Positions 1-8,407 of a stretch of DNA of 64,000 nucleotides are shown one piece after another (within the stretch, counting starts at the first letter, position 1; each line of letters starts with the position of its first letter). A program made the translations under genes and the position numbers. The stretch comes from Eubacterium limosum (GTDB taxonomy: Bacteria > Bacillota > Clostridia > Eubacteriales > Eubacteriaceae). The notes beneath the pieces were generated by a model. That model had not been told where the DNA came from and did no database searches. It was given only the letters and a program-made list of their open reading frames with translations. Where the stretch lies: positions 1,116,001 through 1,180,000 of the forward strand of contig NZ_CP019962.1 in assembly GCF_000807675.2 (NCBI RefSeq). The letters run 5' to 3'.

Positions 1-489
1 CTGGACGTCCAGGGCCCCTTCTCCATTCTAGCGTCGCTCATGGACACAGCAGTGCTTTTCAGACAGCTGAAGCCTGAGAGGGAAATAATCGGCCAGATAC
101 TGGAAAAGATGGTCTGGTTTCTGGTGGACTACATCATGATCGCTGTGGAGCGGGGCGTCAAGGTCATTTCCCTTGCCGATCCGGCAGGAGTCATGGAGAT
201 GACCGGCCCGGCGGTTTACAGAGCCTTCAGCGGGAAAGCGGTGCACCGGCTGTTCACAGAGCTCACACCATTTCTGGATAAGGCGGTGGTGCATCTCTGC
301 GGAAAGGTGGCCGTGTCTATGAAAAAGGCCGGCTACCTGAGGTCTCATCCCCGGAGGCTTGCCCAGAGCGATTACCTTGAAAACCTGCTGGCTCTGGCAG
401 GCGATCCGTCGATCCGGTTTGTGGGCGGCGGCTGTATCAATGTCCGGAAGCGTCTGCCGCTCATCAACTGCTATGAAATAATGGAATAA
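1..489 (+). CDS. URO-D family corrinoid methyltransferase, C-terminal part (cut by window edge)
   Basis: The frame is open from base 1, so the gene starts outside the window; the first ATG (40) is internal. The visible 162 residues begin with a GPFSILASLMD stretch and contain CGKVAVSMKKAGY, both typical of the uroporphyrinogen-decarboxylase fold used by MtbA/MtaA-type methylcobamide methyltransferases. Such enzymes move a methyl group between a corrinoid protein and a thiol or tetrahydrofolate. The stop lies only 15 bases before pylSc, so it is probably cotranscribed with the pyl operon. The zinc-ligand region cannot be fully judged because the N-terminal half is missing. Family assignment is fairly safe; the substrate is not known. 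Confidence 0.7.
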   Translation: MDVQGPFSILASLMDTAVLFRQLKPEREIIGQILEKMVWFLVDYIMIAVERGVKVISLADPAGVMEMTGPAVYRAFSGKAVHRLFTELTPFLDKAVVHLCGKVAVSMKKAGYLRSHPRRLAQSDYLENLLALAGDPSIRFVGGGCINVRKRLPLINCYEIME

Positions 490-504
490 ACTCAGGAGAT
501 AAAA

Positions 505-1353
505 ATGAACCAAGCACAGAATATTACCTTTACCCCGGCCCAGGCGGACCGCCTGCGGGAGCTGGGACAGGATTTTGACGAACCCCTCACCTTTGACACC
601 GCAGCCCTGCGGGAGACGGCTTATAAAAAATTTGAGCGGGAGCAGATCGCCCGAGGCAAGAGGCGGCTGGCGACCATGAAGGCCGAGAAAGGACGCCCCG
701 CCCTCCCGCAGCTTCAAGAGGCACTGGCCCGGGCTTTGACCGCCGAGGGCTTTGTCCAGGTCATGACGCCCACCATCATCCCCCGGAAATTTCTGGAGCG
801 AATGACCATCGACGACGCCCACGCCCTGCACTCACAGGTGTTCTGGGTAGATCACAACAAATGCCTGCGCCCCATGCTGGCCCCAAACCTGTATGAGGTG
901 TCAAAGAATCTGCTGGGCATCTGGAAGACACCTGTCCAGATTTTTGAGATTGGCTCATGCTTCCGGAAAGAGTCCCAGGGCAGACGCCATCTCAATGAGT
1001 TCACCATGCTCAACCTTGTGGAGTGGGGCACCCCCATGGATGAGCGGGATGAGCGGATACGGCAGCTGGCAGCAGTGGTGATGAAGGCCGCAGGCATTGA
1101 GGATTACAGCTTTGAACAGGAGGACTCCGTGGTCTATGGTGATACCATCGACGTGGTGCAGGGCGATGTGGAGCTTGGCTCAAGTTCCAAGGGCCCGCAC
1201 GCGCTTGACCCGGCCTGGGGGATTATGGAGCCCTGGGTGGGCATTGGCTTTGGTCTGGAGAGGCTGATCATGACAAGAGACAAAGCACCCAACATCCATT
1301 CCGTAGGGCGTAGCGTCTCTTATCTGGACGGCGTGCGGTTAAATATCAAGTGA
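505..1353 (+). CDS. pylSc: Pyrrolysyl-tRNA synthetase, catalytic C-terminal domain (PylSc)
   Basis: Class II aminoacyl-tRNA synthetase domain of 282 residues that charges tRNA-Pyl with pyrrolysine. Bacteria split this enzyme, and the tRNA-binding half is encoded separately at 4346. Visible motifs are LRPMLAPNLY (121-130), motif 2 FRKES (153-157), TMLN with Asn170 (equivalent to Asn346 of the Methanosarcina mazei enzyme), VYGDT with Tyr211 (equivalent to Tyr384) and motif 3 GIGFGLERL (247-255 region). The position matching Cys348 is Val172. AGGAGAT precedes the ATG by a normal distance. First pyl gene of a tight operon; pylB starts 7 bases after the stop. Confidence 0.96.
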   Translation: MNQAQNITFTPAQADRLRELGQDFDEPLTFDTAALRETAYKKFEREQIARGKRRLATMKAEKGRPALPQLQEALARALTAEGFVQVMTPTIIPRKFLERMTIDDAHALHSQVFWVDHNKCLRPMLAPNLYEVSKNLLGIWKTPVQIFEIGSCFRKESQGRRHLNEFTMLNLVEWGTPMDERDERIRQLAAVVMKAAGIEDYSFEQEDSVVYGDTIDVVQGDVELGSSSKGPHALDPAWGIMEPWVGIGFGLERLIMTRDKAPNIHSVGRSVSYLDGVRLNIK

Positions 1354-1360
1354 GGAACTT

Positions 1361-2413
1361 ATGAAAACAACGAAAGAAATTTTAAATAAATCCTTGGAAG
1401 GGCGCAGGCTGGACCGCGACGAGGTGGTTTTGCTTTTAAATCAAAGGGAGCCAGAGGTGGTGAATGAAATTTTCACAGCGGCGCGGACGCTGCGGGGGCG
1501 CTATTTCGGAAATCACATTTTTGCTTACGGCTTTGTGTATTTTTCCACCTACTGCCGCAATGAGTGCAGCTTCTGCTTTTACAGAAAGAGCAACACCGAG
1601 CCGCCCCGCTACCGGAAGACTACAGAGGAGATCACCGCCCTGTCAAAGGCTCTGGCAGATTCCGGCGTGCATCTCATCGACCTGACCATGGGTGAGGACA
1701 ATGCTTTTTTAAAGAAACCGCAGCGGCTCATAGAGGTGGTGGACAGGGTGAAGACTGCCACCGGCCTGCCGGTGATGATCTCGCCGGGCCAGGTGAGCGA
1801 GGCGACCATCGATGCCCTTAAAAAAGCAGGTGTTACCTGGTATGCCCTGTACCAGGAAACCTATGACCGAGCCCTGTATAAGAAAATGCGGCTGAAGCAG
1901 GACTACGACGCCCGAATGAACATTAAAAAATACGCCCGCTCCCGCGGGCTGCTGGTGGAGGAAGGCCTGCTGACCGGCATCGGCGACACGGTGGAGAGCC
2001 GGGCGGACGCAATGATGGCCATGGGAGACATCGGGGTGTCCCAGGTGCGGACCATGACCTTTGTGCCGCAGAGAGGCACGCCCCTCGAAAAGCGCCGCAC
2101 CGGCGGCAGCGTCAATGAGCTGCTGAACATCAGCGTCATGCGTCTGCTCTACCCCGACAAGCTCATCCCCGCCTCGCTGGACGTGGAGGGGCTCGTGGGG
2201 CTGAAGGAACGGCTCATGGCCGGGGCCAATGTCATCACCTCGCTCATCCCGCCCAAAACCGGGCTGGCGGGCGTTTCCCAGAGCGAGCTGGACATTGACG
2301 ACGGCAGCCGGTCCGTTGACGGGGTGCTGCCAGAGCTGGAAAAATGCGGGCTGCGCCTGGCGACAAGGGACGAATACCAGGCCTATATTGATCGGGAAAT
2401 GGCGGTGTCCTGA
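1361..2413 (+). CDS. pylB: Methylornithine synthase PylB (radical SAM)
   Basis: 350-residue radical SAM enzyme that rearranges L-lysine to (3R)-3-methyl-D-ornithine, the first step of pyrrolysine synthesis. The CxxxCxxC iron-sulfur motif is C65-RNE-C69-SF-C72. The rest fits a TIM barrel with a biotin-synthase-like C-terminal region (GLVGLKERL, GANVITSLIPP). A GAGGAA site precedes the ATG. The stop and the pylC start overlap as TGATG at 2411-2415, indicating translational coupling. Length agrees with the family. Confidence 0.96.
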   Translation: MKTTKEILNKSLEGRRLDRDEVVLLLNQREPEVVNEIFTAARTLRGRYFGNHIFAYGFVYFSTYCRNECSFCFYRKSNTEPPRYRKTTEEITALSKALADSGVHLIDLTMGEDNAFLKKPQRLIEVVDRVKTATGLPVMISPGQVSEATIDALKKAGVTWYALYQETYDRALYKKMRLKQDYDARMNIKKYARSRGLLVEEGLLTGIGDTVESRADAMMAMGDIGVSQVRTMTFVPQRGTPLEKRRTGGSVNELLNISVMRLLYPDKLIPASLDVEGLVGLKERLMAGANVITSLIPPKTGLAGVSQSELDIDDGSRSVDGVLPELEKCGLRLATRDEYQAYIDREMAVS

Positions 2414-3552
2414 TGGTTGTTTTAATCATTGGAGGAAAGCTCCAGGGAACAGAAGCCGTTTATCTGGCAAAAAAAGCCGGGTATAGAACTTGGCTGGTGG
2501 ACAAAAATGTCATGGCGCCGGCCTCGAAGCTGTGCGATAAGTTTTTCTGCATCGACGCCCTGGAGCGGCGGACCATGCTGAAGCTTTACAGAAACGCGGA
2601 CATCGTGATCCCTGCTGTGGAAAACAAGGCGGTGCTGGAGGCCCTCGGCCGTTACAGCGCCGCGGCGGGGACGCCCTTGGTCTTTGACGCGCAGGCCTAC
2701 GCCTTGTCCTCGTCCAAACGAAAGTCGGACCGGTTCTTTATGGAAAACAAAATCCCGGCGCCAAAGCCCTATCCCGGCTGCGCTTACCCGGTCATTGTCA
2801 AGCCCAGCGGCAGAAGCGGCAGCGAGGGCGTGGCAAAGCTCTACTCAGAAAAAGAGCTGGAAGCCTGCCCCTGTTATCTGAGCGGCGATTACGTCATTCA
2901 GGAATATCTGGAGGGGCGTTCCTTTTCAATTGAGGTCATCGGCCGCGGCTCAAGCTACAATATGCTCCAGGTGACAGAGATCATCGTGGACAGCCGCTAC
3001 GACTGCAAGCAGGTGGTGGCGCCGGCCATGATCTCCGAAGAGATCGAGGCGTCCTTTTACCAGATCGCCTTAAATCTGGCCGAGGCCCTCAAAATAAACG
3101 GTATTTTTGATATCGAGGTTATTCTGGACAATGGGCAGCTCAAGGTGCTGGAAATCGACGCCCGGCTGCCAAGCCAGACACCCATCAGTGTTTATCACTC
3201 CACCGGCGTCAACATGGTCGGGCTGATGGCCGACGCTGCTCTGGGCCGGGTGAAGCCGGTGCACGTCAGGGCGCGGCGGGTTTGCCTGCTGCAGCAGGTG
3301 ACCGTGACCCCAGACGGCGCCACAATCCTCGGCGAAAGGATTATGGCGGACGCCGGGCCGCTGAGTGTGATCAGGGGCTTCTTTGGCGCAGATGAAGCGC
3401 TGACAGATTACAGTGCGGAAAAAAACTGCTGGGAGGCAACCCTTATAATCACGGGAAAAACAGAAACGCATGCCCGTGCCCGGCTGGCACAGGTCATGAA
3501 AAATATCAGAAAAAGTACACGCGAAAGCGAATTGCAGGAGGCCATCGGATGA
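2413..3552 (+). CDS. pylC: Pyrrolysine biosynthesis ligase PylC (ATP-grasp)
   Basis: 379-residue ATP-grasp ligase that joins 3-methyl-D-ornithine to the epsilon-amino group of L-lysine. The N-terminal Rossmann-like part begins VVLIIGGKLQG; the ATP-grasp core carries VIVKPSGRSGSEGVAKL and the metal-binding part FDIEVILDN...KVLEIDARLPSQ. It starts inside the pylB stop and its own stop overlaps the pylD start by four bases (ATGA at 3549). All of this is the expected bacterial pyl order. Confidence 0.95.
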   Translation: MVVLIIGGKLQGTEAVYLAKKAGYRTWLVDKNVMAPASKLCDKFFCIDALERRTMLKLYRNADIVIPAVENKAVLEALGRYSAAAGTPLVFDAQAYALSSSKRKSDRFFMENKIPAPKPYPGCAYPVIVKPSGRSGSEGVAKLYSEKELEACPCYLSGDYVIQEYLEGRSFSIEVIGRGSSYNMLQVTEIIVDSRYDCKQVVAPAMISEEIEASFYQIALNLAEALKINGIFDIEVILDNGQLKVLEIDARLPSQTPISVYHSTGVNMVGLMADAALGRVKPVHVRARRVCLLQQVTVTPDGATILGERIMADAGPLSVIRGFFGADEALTDYSAEKNCWEATLIITGKTETHARARLAQVMKNIRKSTRESELQEAIG

Positions 3553-4334
3553 CACGTTTAGCGGAATCAGATATCAATACCATCAGCCACAGCTTAGAGA
3601 GCTGCGATAAAATTCTAAAAAAACAGACAGGGAAAGGTCTTTTTGAGCTGGGCTGCTACGCGGCCGGCAGAGCGCTGGATTTCTCCAGACTGAAGGTGGC
3701 GGCTGTTCCCGTGACCACGGGAATCGGAATTATCAGCGGATTCTGTGACACCGTGGCGAGCATTCTCCGCTATCTCGGCGCAAAGGCCTATGTCACGGAG
3801 AAAAGCGATGTGGCGGGCATGGAGGAGGCCTGTTCCAGGAGGACGGATATTCTCTTCATGGCGGACGACGATGCCTTTGGGGCTTTCAATGTAAAAAAAG
3901 GAATCCACTCTGACAACGGCAGCGCCACGGGAAGGAGCTTTGCGGCGGCGCTGGAGCTCGCGGCCGGCATCTGCGGCGAGCCGGTGCTGGTGCTGGGCGC
4001 AGGGCCGGTAGGCCGCGCGGCGGTCCAGTATTTCCTGGAGAAAAAGGCCAGAGTCTTCATCTATGATTTGGATATTTACAGAGCCGGGCGGCTGAAAGAG
4101 GAATTTCCGACAGTCATTATGCTGGATGAATGGCAGAATCGCACCTGGACCCGGATTCTGGACGCCACCACTGCCGGCCATTTTATTCCTCGGGCTGCCG
4201 TCAACGGCGAAACCGTCATCGCAGCTCCGGGCATGCCCCTGGGCGTGCCGCCAGAGACCGCCGGAAAATGCGCAAAGGTGATCCACAACACCCTGGAGCT
4301 GGGCGTGGCGGCCATGCTGTGCGAGGTCGTGTAG
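3549..4334 (+). CDS. pylD: Pyrrolysine synthase PylD
   Basis: 261-residue dehydrogenase that oxidises lysine-N6-methylornithine so that the pyrroline ring can close. The Rossmann motif VLVLGAGPVGRAAVQYF lies near residues 145-160, and the N-terminal part carries the PylD signature TGIGIISGFCDTVASIL. It ends in UAG (4332-4334), the codon this operon recodes as pyrrolysine elsewhere; readthrough would add only seven residues. pylSn begins 11 bases downstream. Confidence 0.95.
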   Translation: MTRLAESDINTISHSLESCDKILKKQTGKGLFELGCYAAGRALDFSRLKVAAVPVTTGIGIISGFCDTVASILRYLGAKAYVTEKSDVAGMEEACSRRTDILFMADDDAFGAFNVKKGIHSDNGSATGRSFAAALELAAGICGEPVLVLGAGPVGRAAVQYFLEKKARVFIYDLDIYRAGRLKEEFPTVIMLDEWQNRTWTRILDATTAGHFIPRAAVNGETVIAAPGMPLGVPPETAGKCAKVIHNTLELGVAAMLCEVV

Positions 4335-4345
4335 AGAGGAGCGCT

Positions 4346-4705
4346 ATGGAAGAAATAAAAAATACAGCGGAAAAGAAAAATCCCAGCGACCGGGAAAAGC
4401 TGAAAAAGCGTTATATCCAGAAAAGCCAGAGTATCTACCGGACCGTCTCGAAGATTAAGCTATGGCCCGCGCGTTCCGGGGTGCTGCACAGCGTGAAGGC
4501 CATTGAGCGCAGGGGAAGCCTGACCACCATCACCACCTACTGCGGCGAGACCTTTACCGTCTGGGATTCCAAAAACAGCCGTAGCGCCCGGTGGCTCAGA
4601 AACCGCTGGTATAAAGAGCCCTGCCCCAGATGCGGCATACCGGACTGGAAGCTGTCCAAGTACTTGACCACGGTTTTCAGCCATATGAAAAACGGAAAGA
4701 TATAA
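4346..4705 (+). CDS. pylSn: Pyrrolysyl-tRNA synthetase N-terminal tRNA-binding protein (PylSn)
   Basis: 119-residue protein homologous to the N-terminal domain of archaeal PylRS. It binds tRNA-Pyl and partners with PylSc. The start is the ATG at 4346 behind GAGAGGAG; a longer open frame from 4130 is only an out-of-frame overlap with pylD. The zinc-binding residues expected for this family are in place: His48 (VLHSV), Cys66 (TYCGE), Cys93 and Cys96 (CPRC). It is the last pyl gene, and an AT-rich promoter region for the next unit follows. Confidence 0.93.
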   Translation: MEEIKNTAEKKNPSDREKLKKRYIQKSQSIYRTVSKIKLWPARSGVLHSVKAIERRGSLTTITTYCGETFTVWDSKNSRSARWLRNRWYKEPCPRCGIPDWKLSKYLTTVFSHMKNGKI

Positions 4706-4740
4706 AATAATTCTATTTTAAAACAATAAAAAATAAATAT

Positions 4741-4769
4741 TTGACTATAAAATAAATGTATGTTATTAT
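4741..4769 (+). promoter_or_regulatory. Strong sigma-A promoter with extended -10
   Basis: TTGACT at 4741-4746, 17-base spacer, TATTAT at 4764-4769, with TG at 4761-4762 giving an extended -10. The predicted start (about 4776) lies just upstream of the 4785-4819 hairpin and 85 bases before the methyltransferase gene at 4861. It separates the pyl operon from the next unit. Confidence 0.75.
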
Positions 4770-4784
4770 ATAAAACAAGTTATC

Positions 4785-4819
4785 AAAGGCGATAAACGGA
4801 TTATCCGTTTATCGCCTTT
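4785..4819 (+). terminator. Perfect 35-base inverted repeat in the leader (attenuator or stabiliser)
   Basis: Seventeen bases pair perfectly around a single central T (AAAGGCGATAAACGGAT and its complement), followed by TACTTTTT. It could terminate pyl transcription, but because it lies downstream of the promoter at 4741-4769 it would also form at the very 5' end of the next mRNA. It may therefore act as an attenuator, an operator or an mRNA cap-like stabiliser. Confidence 0.7.
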
Positions 4820-4860
4820 TACTTTTTGCAAAAAAGCAAAGCTTATTTACGGAGGAAAAA

Positions 4861-6213
4861 ATGAGTAAAGACCTGATTTTAAAAACCCTGAAACATGAAA
4901 AAATCGATGCGGTGCCGTGGGTGCCTTTTTCCGGAGTACACGCCGGATTTTTAAAGGGCTACACGGCCAGAGAAGTGCTGACTGACAGGGATAAGCTGTT
5001 TGAATCCCTGCAGGAGGTGCATAAAATGTACACACCTGACGGCATGCCCATTATGTTTGATCTTCAGATAGAGGCCGAAATCATGGGGTGCGGCCTGCTC
5101 TGGGCAGAGGACAATCCGCCATCTGTCACTACCCACCCCTACGAAGGCAAGGAAAAGAAAATTCCCTGTGCCTGTAAAATTCCAAAGAAAACCGATGGCC
5201 GTATCCCCATGGTGCTGGACGTCATGCAGCGGTCAAAGGAGGCCTTTGGCGGCGACACAGCCCTGTACGGCTTGATCTGTGGCCCGGCGACCCTGGCCTC
5301 GCACCTCCGAGGCAACGACTTTTTTATGGATATCATCAAGGATAAGGAATTTGCAGCGGAAATGTTTTCCTACTGCTGTGAGGTGGCCATCGCTATGGCC
5401 GGCTACTACATCGACGCGGGCATGGACGTCATCGCGGTGGTTGACCCCATCATCAGCCAGATCGCGCCAAAGGCCATCGAAAAGCTATTCCTAGAGGCTT
5501 ACCAGACCGTCTTTGACTATATCCGCAGCCGGGGCGCTCTCAGCAGCTTCTTTGTCTGCGGCGACGCCACCATTCAGCTGGATGTCATGTGCCGCACCCA
5601 CGCCGACGGCCTGTCGGTGGACGAGAACGTCGATCTGGCGGCGGCCAAAAAAATCACAGACGGTTACGGCATTGCCGTCGGCGGCAATATCCCGCTGACC
5701 ACGGTCATGCTCTTTGGGACACAGCAGGATAACATGAAATATGTGGTGGAGCTGCTGGACACAGTGGACCACGAAAACCTCATCGTGAGCCCGGGCTGCG
5801 ACATGCCCTACAACGTGCCCGTGGACAACACCATCGCCTGTGTGCAGGCGGTTAAAAACACCGATAAAGTCCGCGAGATGATCGCCAACTACGAGGCCGT
5901 CGACACCCTCGGCGATGTTGAGCTGCCGGATTACGGCAAGCTGGAAAAACCCTTCATCGAGGTCTTTACCCTGGACCCGGTACAGTGCGCGGCATGCACC
6001 TACATGACCTCAGCGGCAGAAGTCGCCAGAGAGGAATACGGCGATAAAATTGACTTCGCGGTCTACAAATACTGCGTAAAGGAGGACATCGCGCGAACCC
6101 AGAAAATGGGCGTCCAGCACCTGCCGTCCATCTATATTAACGGCGAGCTGAAATGGTCCTCCATCATTCCAAGCCGTGAGGAGATGCTGGCGGCTGTGGA
6201 AAAAGCCTTTTAA
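4861..6213 (+). CDS. URO-D-fold methyltransferase fused to a thioredoxin-like domain
   Basis: 450 residues. About 1-360 is a uroporphyrinogen-decarboxylase-type corrinoid methyltransferase; about 365-450 is a thioredoxin/glutaredoxin-like domain with a CxxC (Cys376-Ala-Ala-Cys379) and a probable cis-proline in HLPSIYING. In MtaA/MtbA the zinc is held by His-x-Cys and a later Cys. Here the later Cys is present (Cys313, SPGCD) and the HxCG motif reads FVCG, with Cys233 kept but Phe231 in the histidine position. GGAGG precedes the ATG. It sits directly before cobW with no gap, suggesting coupled synthesis with a metal chaperone. Methyl acceptor and donor are unknown. Confidence 0.8.
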   Translation: MSKDLILKTLKHEKIDAVPWVPFSGVHAGFLKGYTAREVLTDRDKLFESLQEVHKMYTPDGMPIMFDLQIEAEIMGCGLLWAEDNPPSVTTHPYEGKEKKIPCACKIPKKTDGRIPMVLDVMQRSKEAFGGDTALYGLICGPATLASHLRGNDFFMDIIKDKEFAAEMFSYCCEVAIAMAGYYIDAGMDVIAVVDPIISQIAPKAIEKLFLEAYQTVFDYIRSRGALSSFFVCGDATIQLDVMCRTHADGLSVDENVDLAAAKKITDGYGIAVGGNIPLTTVMLFGTQQDNMKYVVELLDTVDHENLIVSPGCDMPYNVPVDNTIACVQAVKNTDKVREMIANYEAVDTLGDVELPDYGKLEKPFIEVFTLDPVQCAACTYMTSAAEVAREEYGDKIDFAVYKYCVKEDIARTQKMGVQHLPSIYINGELKWSSIIPSREEMLAAVEKAF

Positions 6214-7131
6214 ATGAAGCTGGTACTGCTGACCGGTTTTCTGGGCGCAGGGAAAACGACTTTTCTAAACCATCTGTTCAAGGAATTTAAAGATCAGAAA
6301 ATCGGTGTTCTGATGAATGAGTTTGGCGAGAAAAGTGTGGACAGCGCCCTGATCCACGGCGAGAATTTTGATTTGCTGGAGCTGACCGGCGGCTCAGTTT
6401 TCTGCGCCTGCCTCAGGGAAAATTTTATCAGAGGGCTGGCAGAGCTCAGAGATTATGATCTGGAGTATGTCTTTGTGGAGTCCTCCGGCGTGGCCGATCC
6501 CTCCAACATGGGTGTGATTCTGGAAATGGTCAGAAAGCTGAGCGGCAAGAGCTATGATTACCGGGGCTCTCTGTGCATTGTGGACGCCCTGTATTTTGAG
6601 GAGACCTTCGAGGTGGTGCCGACACTCAAAAAACAGCTGGTCTGTGCCAGCGCGGTCATCATCAATAAGACAGATCTTCAGACAGGCGAAAAAATCAAAG
6701 CCGTCAGAGACAGAATAAAGGAGGTAAACCCCGGAGCTGAGCTGCTTGAAGCCGCCTTCTGCGACGTGCCCATCAAGCCCCTTCTGGAGCGCCGCAGAGC
6801 ATTCCCGGCGCCAGGGGAAACCGTGAATACCTGGGAATCCCGGCCAAAAACCATCATGCTGACAACAGAAGCTCAGGTGGATGACATAGCCCTTGAAAAT
6901 TTTCTGAATCGCGTCGTCCCCTCGGCCTACCGCGTCAAGGGCTTTGCGAAAACTAGACGCGGCCCCGTTGAGGTCAGCGGCGTCAACGATCGGGTAGAAA
7001 TTCACCTCTGGAATAAACCGGTCGAAAAGACAGAGATCGTCGTGATCTCGTCTGTTGGAATTAAAATAATCAGTCTGGCGTTGGCTGCATGGAAAGAATA
7101 TCTGGGCGGCGCGCCCCTTGATTTAAAATAA
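6214..7131 (+). CDS. CobW/P47K-family GTPase (metal chaperone)
   Basis: 305 residues, COG0523 family. The Walker A GFLGAGKTT is near residues 8-16, the guanine-specificity motif INKTD near 150, and there is a C-terminal CobW_C-like domain. The usual metal-binding CxCC motif reads CACL (GGSVFCACLREN), so the third cysteine is missing. The family loads zinc, cobalt or iron into client enzymes or helps cobalamin-dependent enzymes. The ATG follows the preceding stop immediately without a clear ribosome site of its own, so translation is probably coupled to the methyltransferase, a likely client. Client identity is inference. Confidence 0.88.
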   Translation: MKLVLLTGFLGAGKTTFLNHLFKEFKDQKIGVLMNEFGEKSVDSALIHGENFDLLELTGGSVFCACLRENFIRGLAELRDYDLEYVFVESSGVADPSNMGVILEMVRKLSGKSYDYRGSLCIVDALYFEETFEVVPTLKKQLVCASAVIINKTDLQTGEKIKAVRDRIKEVNPGAELLEAAFCDVPIKPLLERRRAFPAPGETVNTWESRPKTIMLTTEAQVDDIALENFLNRVVPSAYRVKGFAKTRRGPVEVSGVNDRVEIHLWNKPVEKTEIVVISSVGIKIISLALAAWKEYLGGAPLDLK

Positions 7132-7153
7132 ATAACGAAAAGAGGAAATTGAA

Positions 7154-8407
7154 ATGTTTAATACAGGAGATATCGCGTTTGTTCTGATCTGCACCATCCT
7201 TGTGTTTTTCATGACACCGGGCCTCAGCCTGTTTTACGCTGGAATGGTGCGCCGGAAAAATACGCTCAATACCATCATGTCCACGGTTTTTTGCTGCGGA
7301 CTGGCCATTGTCATGTGGTTTGTCTGCGGATACTCCCTGTCCTTCGGACCGGATGTCGGCGGTCTCGGGATCATCGGGGATTTCAGCAACGTCTTTTTTA
7401 ACGGCGTGTCCGCCTTTGAGGCTGGGCCTTATGTGGACAATATTCCCGGGGCGCTGTTTGCTTTTTTCCAGCTCATGTTCTGTGTCATCACCCCGGCCAT
7501 TATCGTGGGCTCTCTGTCCGGCAGAATGCGCTTTCCGGCAACCTTTGTCTTTGTGGGCGTCTGGCTGTTGCTGGTGTATTATCCGCTAGCTCATATGGTA
7601 TGGGGCGACGGCGGACTCATCGACGGCTTCGGCGCTGTGGACTTTGCCGGCGGCAATGTCATCCACATCAGCTCAGGTGTCTCCGGCCTGGTGGCTTGTA
7701 TCATTCTGGGCGCCAGAAAGGGCTACGGCATCAAGGAGTACCATCCCCACAACATCCCCATGTTTTTCACCGGGGCGGCTGTCCTGTGGGCCGGCTGGTT
7801 TGCCTTTAACGGCGGCTGCGCCTTGGGGGCAAATGAGCTGGCCATCCAGGCGGTTGTGAATACAGGAATCTCCTCAGCGGCGGCTATGCTGTCATGGATG
7901 TTCATCGAAGCCCTGCTCTACAAAAAAGTGACGCTCATGGGCTCTGTCACCGGCGCGATCGTCGGCCTGGTCGCCATCACGCCGGGTGCAGGCTTTGTGC
8001 CCTTTTGGTCCGCCATCATCATCGGCGCGCTGGTCAGCCCGATCTGCTACTTTGCCATGACGAAAGTCAAGGCAAAATTTGGCTATGACGATTCGCTGGA
8101 CGCCTTTGGCTGTCACGGTGTCGGGGGAATCTGGGGCGGCATCGCGACCGGTATTTTCGCCCAGTCCGCCATCAACCCCGTTGCCCAGTGGAACGGCCTG
8201 GCCTTTGGCGATTACCACCTGTTCCTAGCCCAGCTAGGCGCTATTCTGATCTCCGTGGCTTACTCCGCCGTGGTCACCGCCATCATCATGCTGGTGCTCA
8301 AGAAGGTCATGAAGGTCCGCGCATCCCTCGAAGACGAAGCCCTCGGCCTGGACATCACCGAACACGCCGAGCAGGCATATCCGGCCTTCTCAGGCATCGA
8401 CCAATGA
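7154..8407 (+). CDS. amtB: Ammonium/methylammonium transporter AmtB
   Basis: 417-residue membrane channel of the Amt/Rh family with 11 hydrophobic segments. The first is FVLICTILVFFMTPGLSLFYAGMV, and the two pore histidines appear in GNVIHISSG and FGCHGVGGIWGG. GAGGAAA precedes the ATG, 22 bases after cobW, so it probably belongs to the same operon. Amt channels also pass methylammonium, and location between C1 methyltransferase genes and the pyl operon makes methylamine or demethylation-derived ammonium plausible cargo. A PII gene follows after a long structured spacer. Confidence 0.95.
   Translation: MFNTGDIAFVLICTILVFFMTPGLSLFYAGMVRRKNTLNTIMSTVFCCGLAIVMWFVCGYSLSFGPDVGGLGIIGDFSNVFFNGVSAFEAGPYVDNIPGALFAFFQLMFCVITPAIIVGSLSGRMRFPATFVFVGVWLLLVYYPLAHMVWGDGGLIDGFGAVDFAGGNVIHISSGVSGLVACIILGARKGYGIKEYHPHNIPMFFTGAAVLWAGWFAFNGGCALGANELAIQAVVNTGISSAAAMLSWMFIEALLYKKVTLMGSVTGAIVGLVAITPGAGFVPFWSAIIIGALVSPICYFAMTKVKAKFGYDDSLDAFGCHGVGGIWGGIATGIFAQSAINPVAQWNGLAFGDYHLFLAQLGAILISVAYSAVVTAIIMLVLKKVMKVRASLEDEALGLDITEHAEQAYPAFSGIDQ

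Noticed and set aside
4130-4345. Upstream extension of pylSn inside pylD
   Set aside because: The frame is open only as an overlap of pylD; a proper ribosome site precedes ATG 4346.
4332-4356. UAG stop of pylD as a readthrough site
   Set aside because: Readthrough would add only seven residues before UAA; no hairpin follows.
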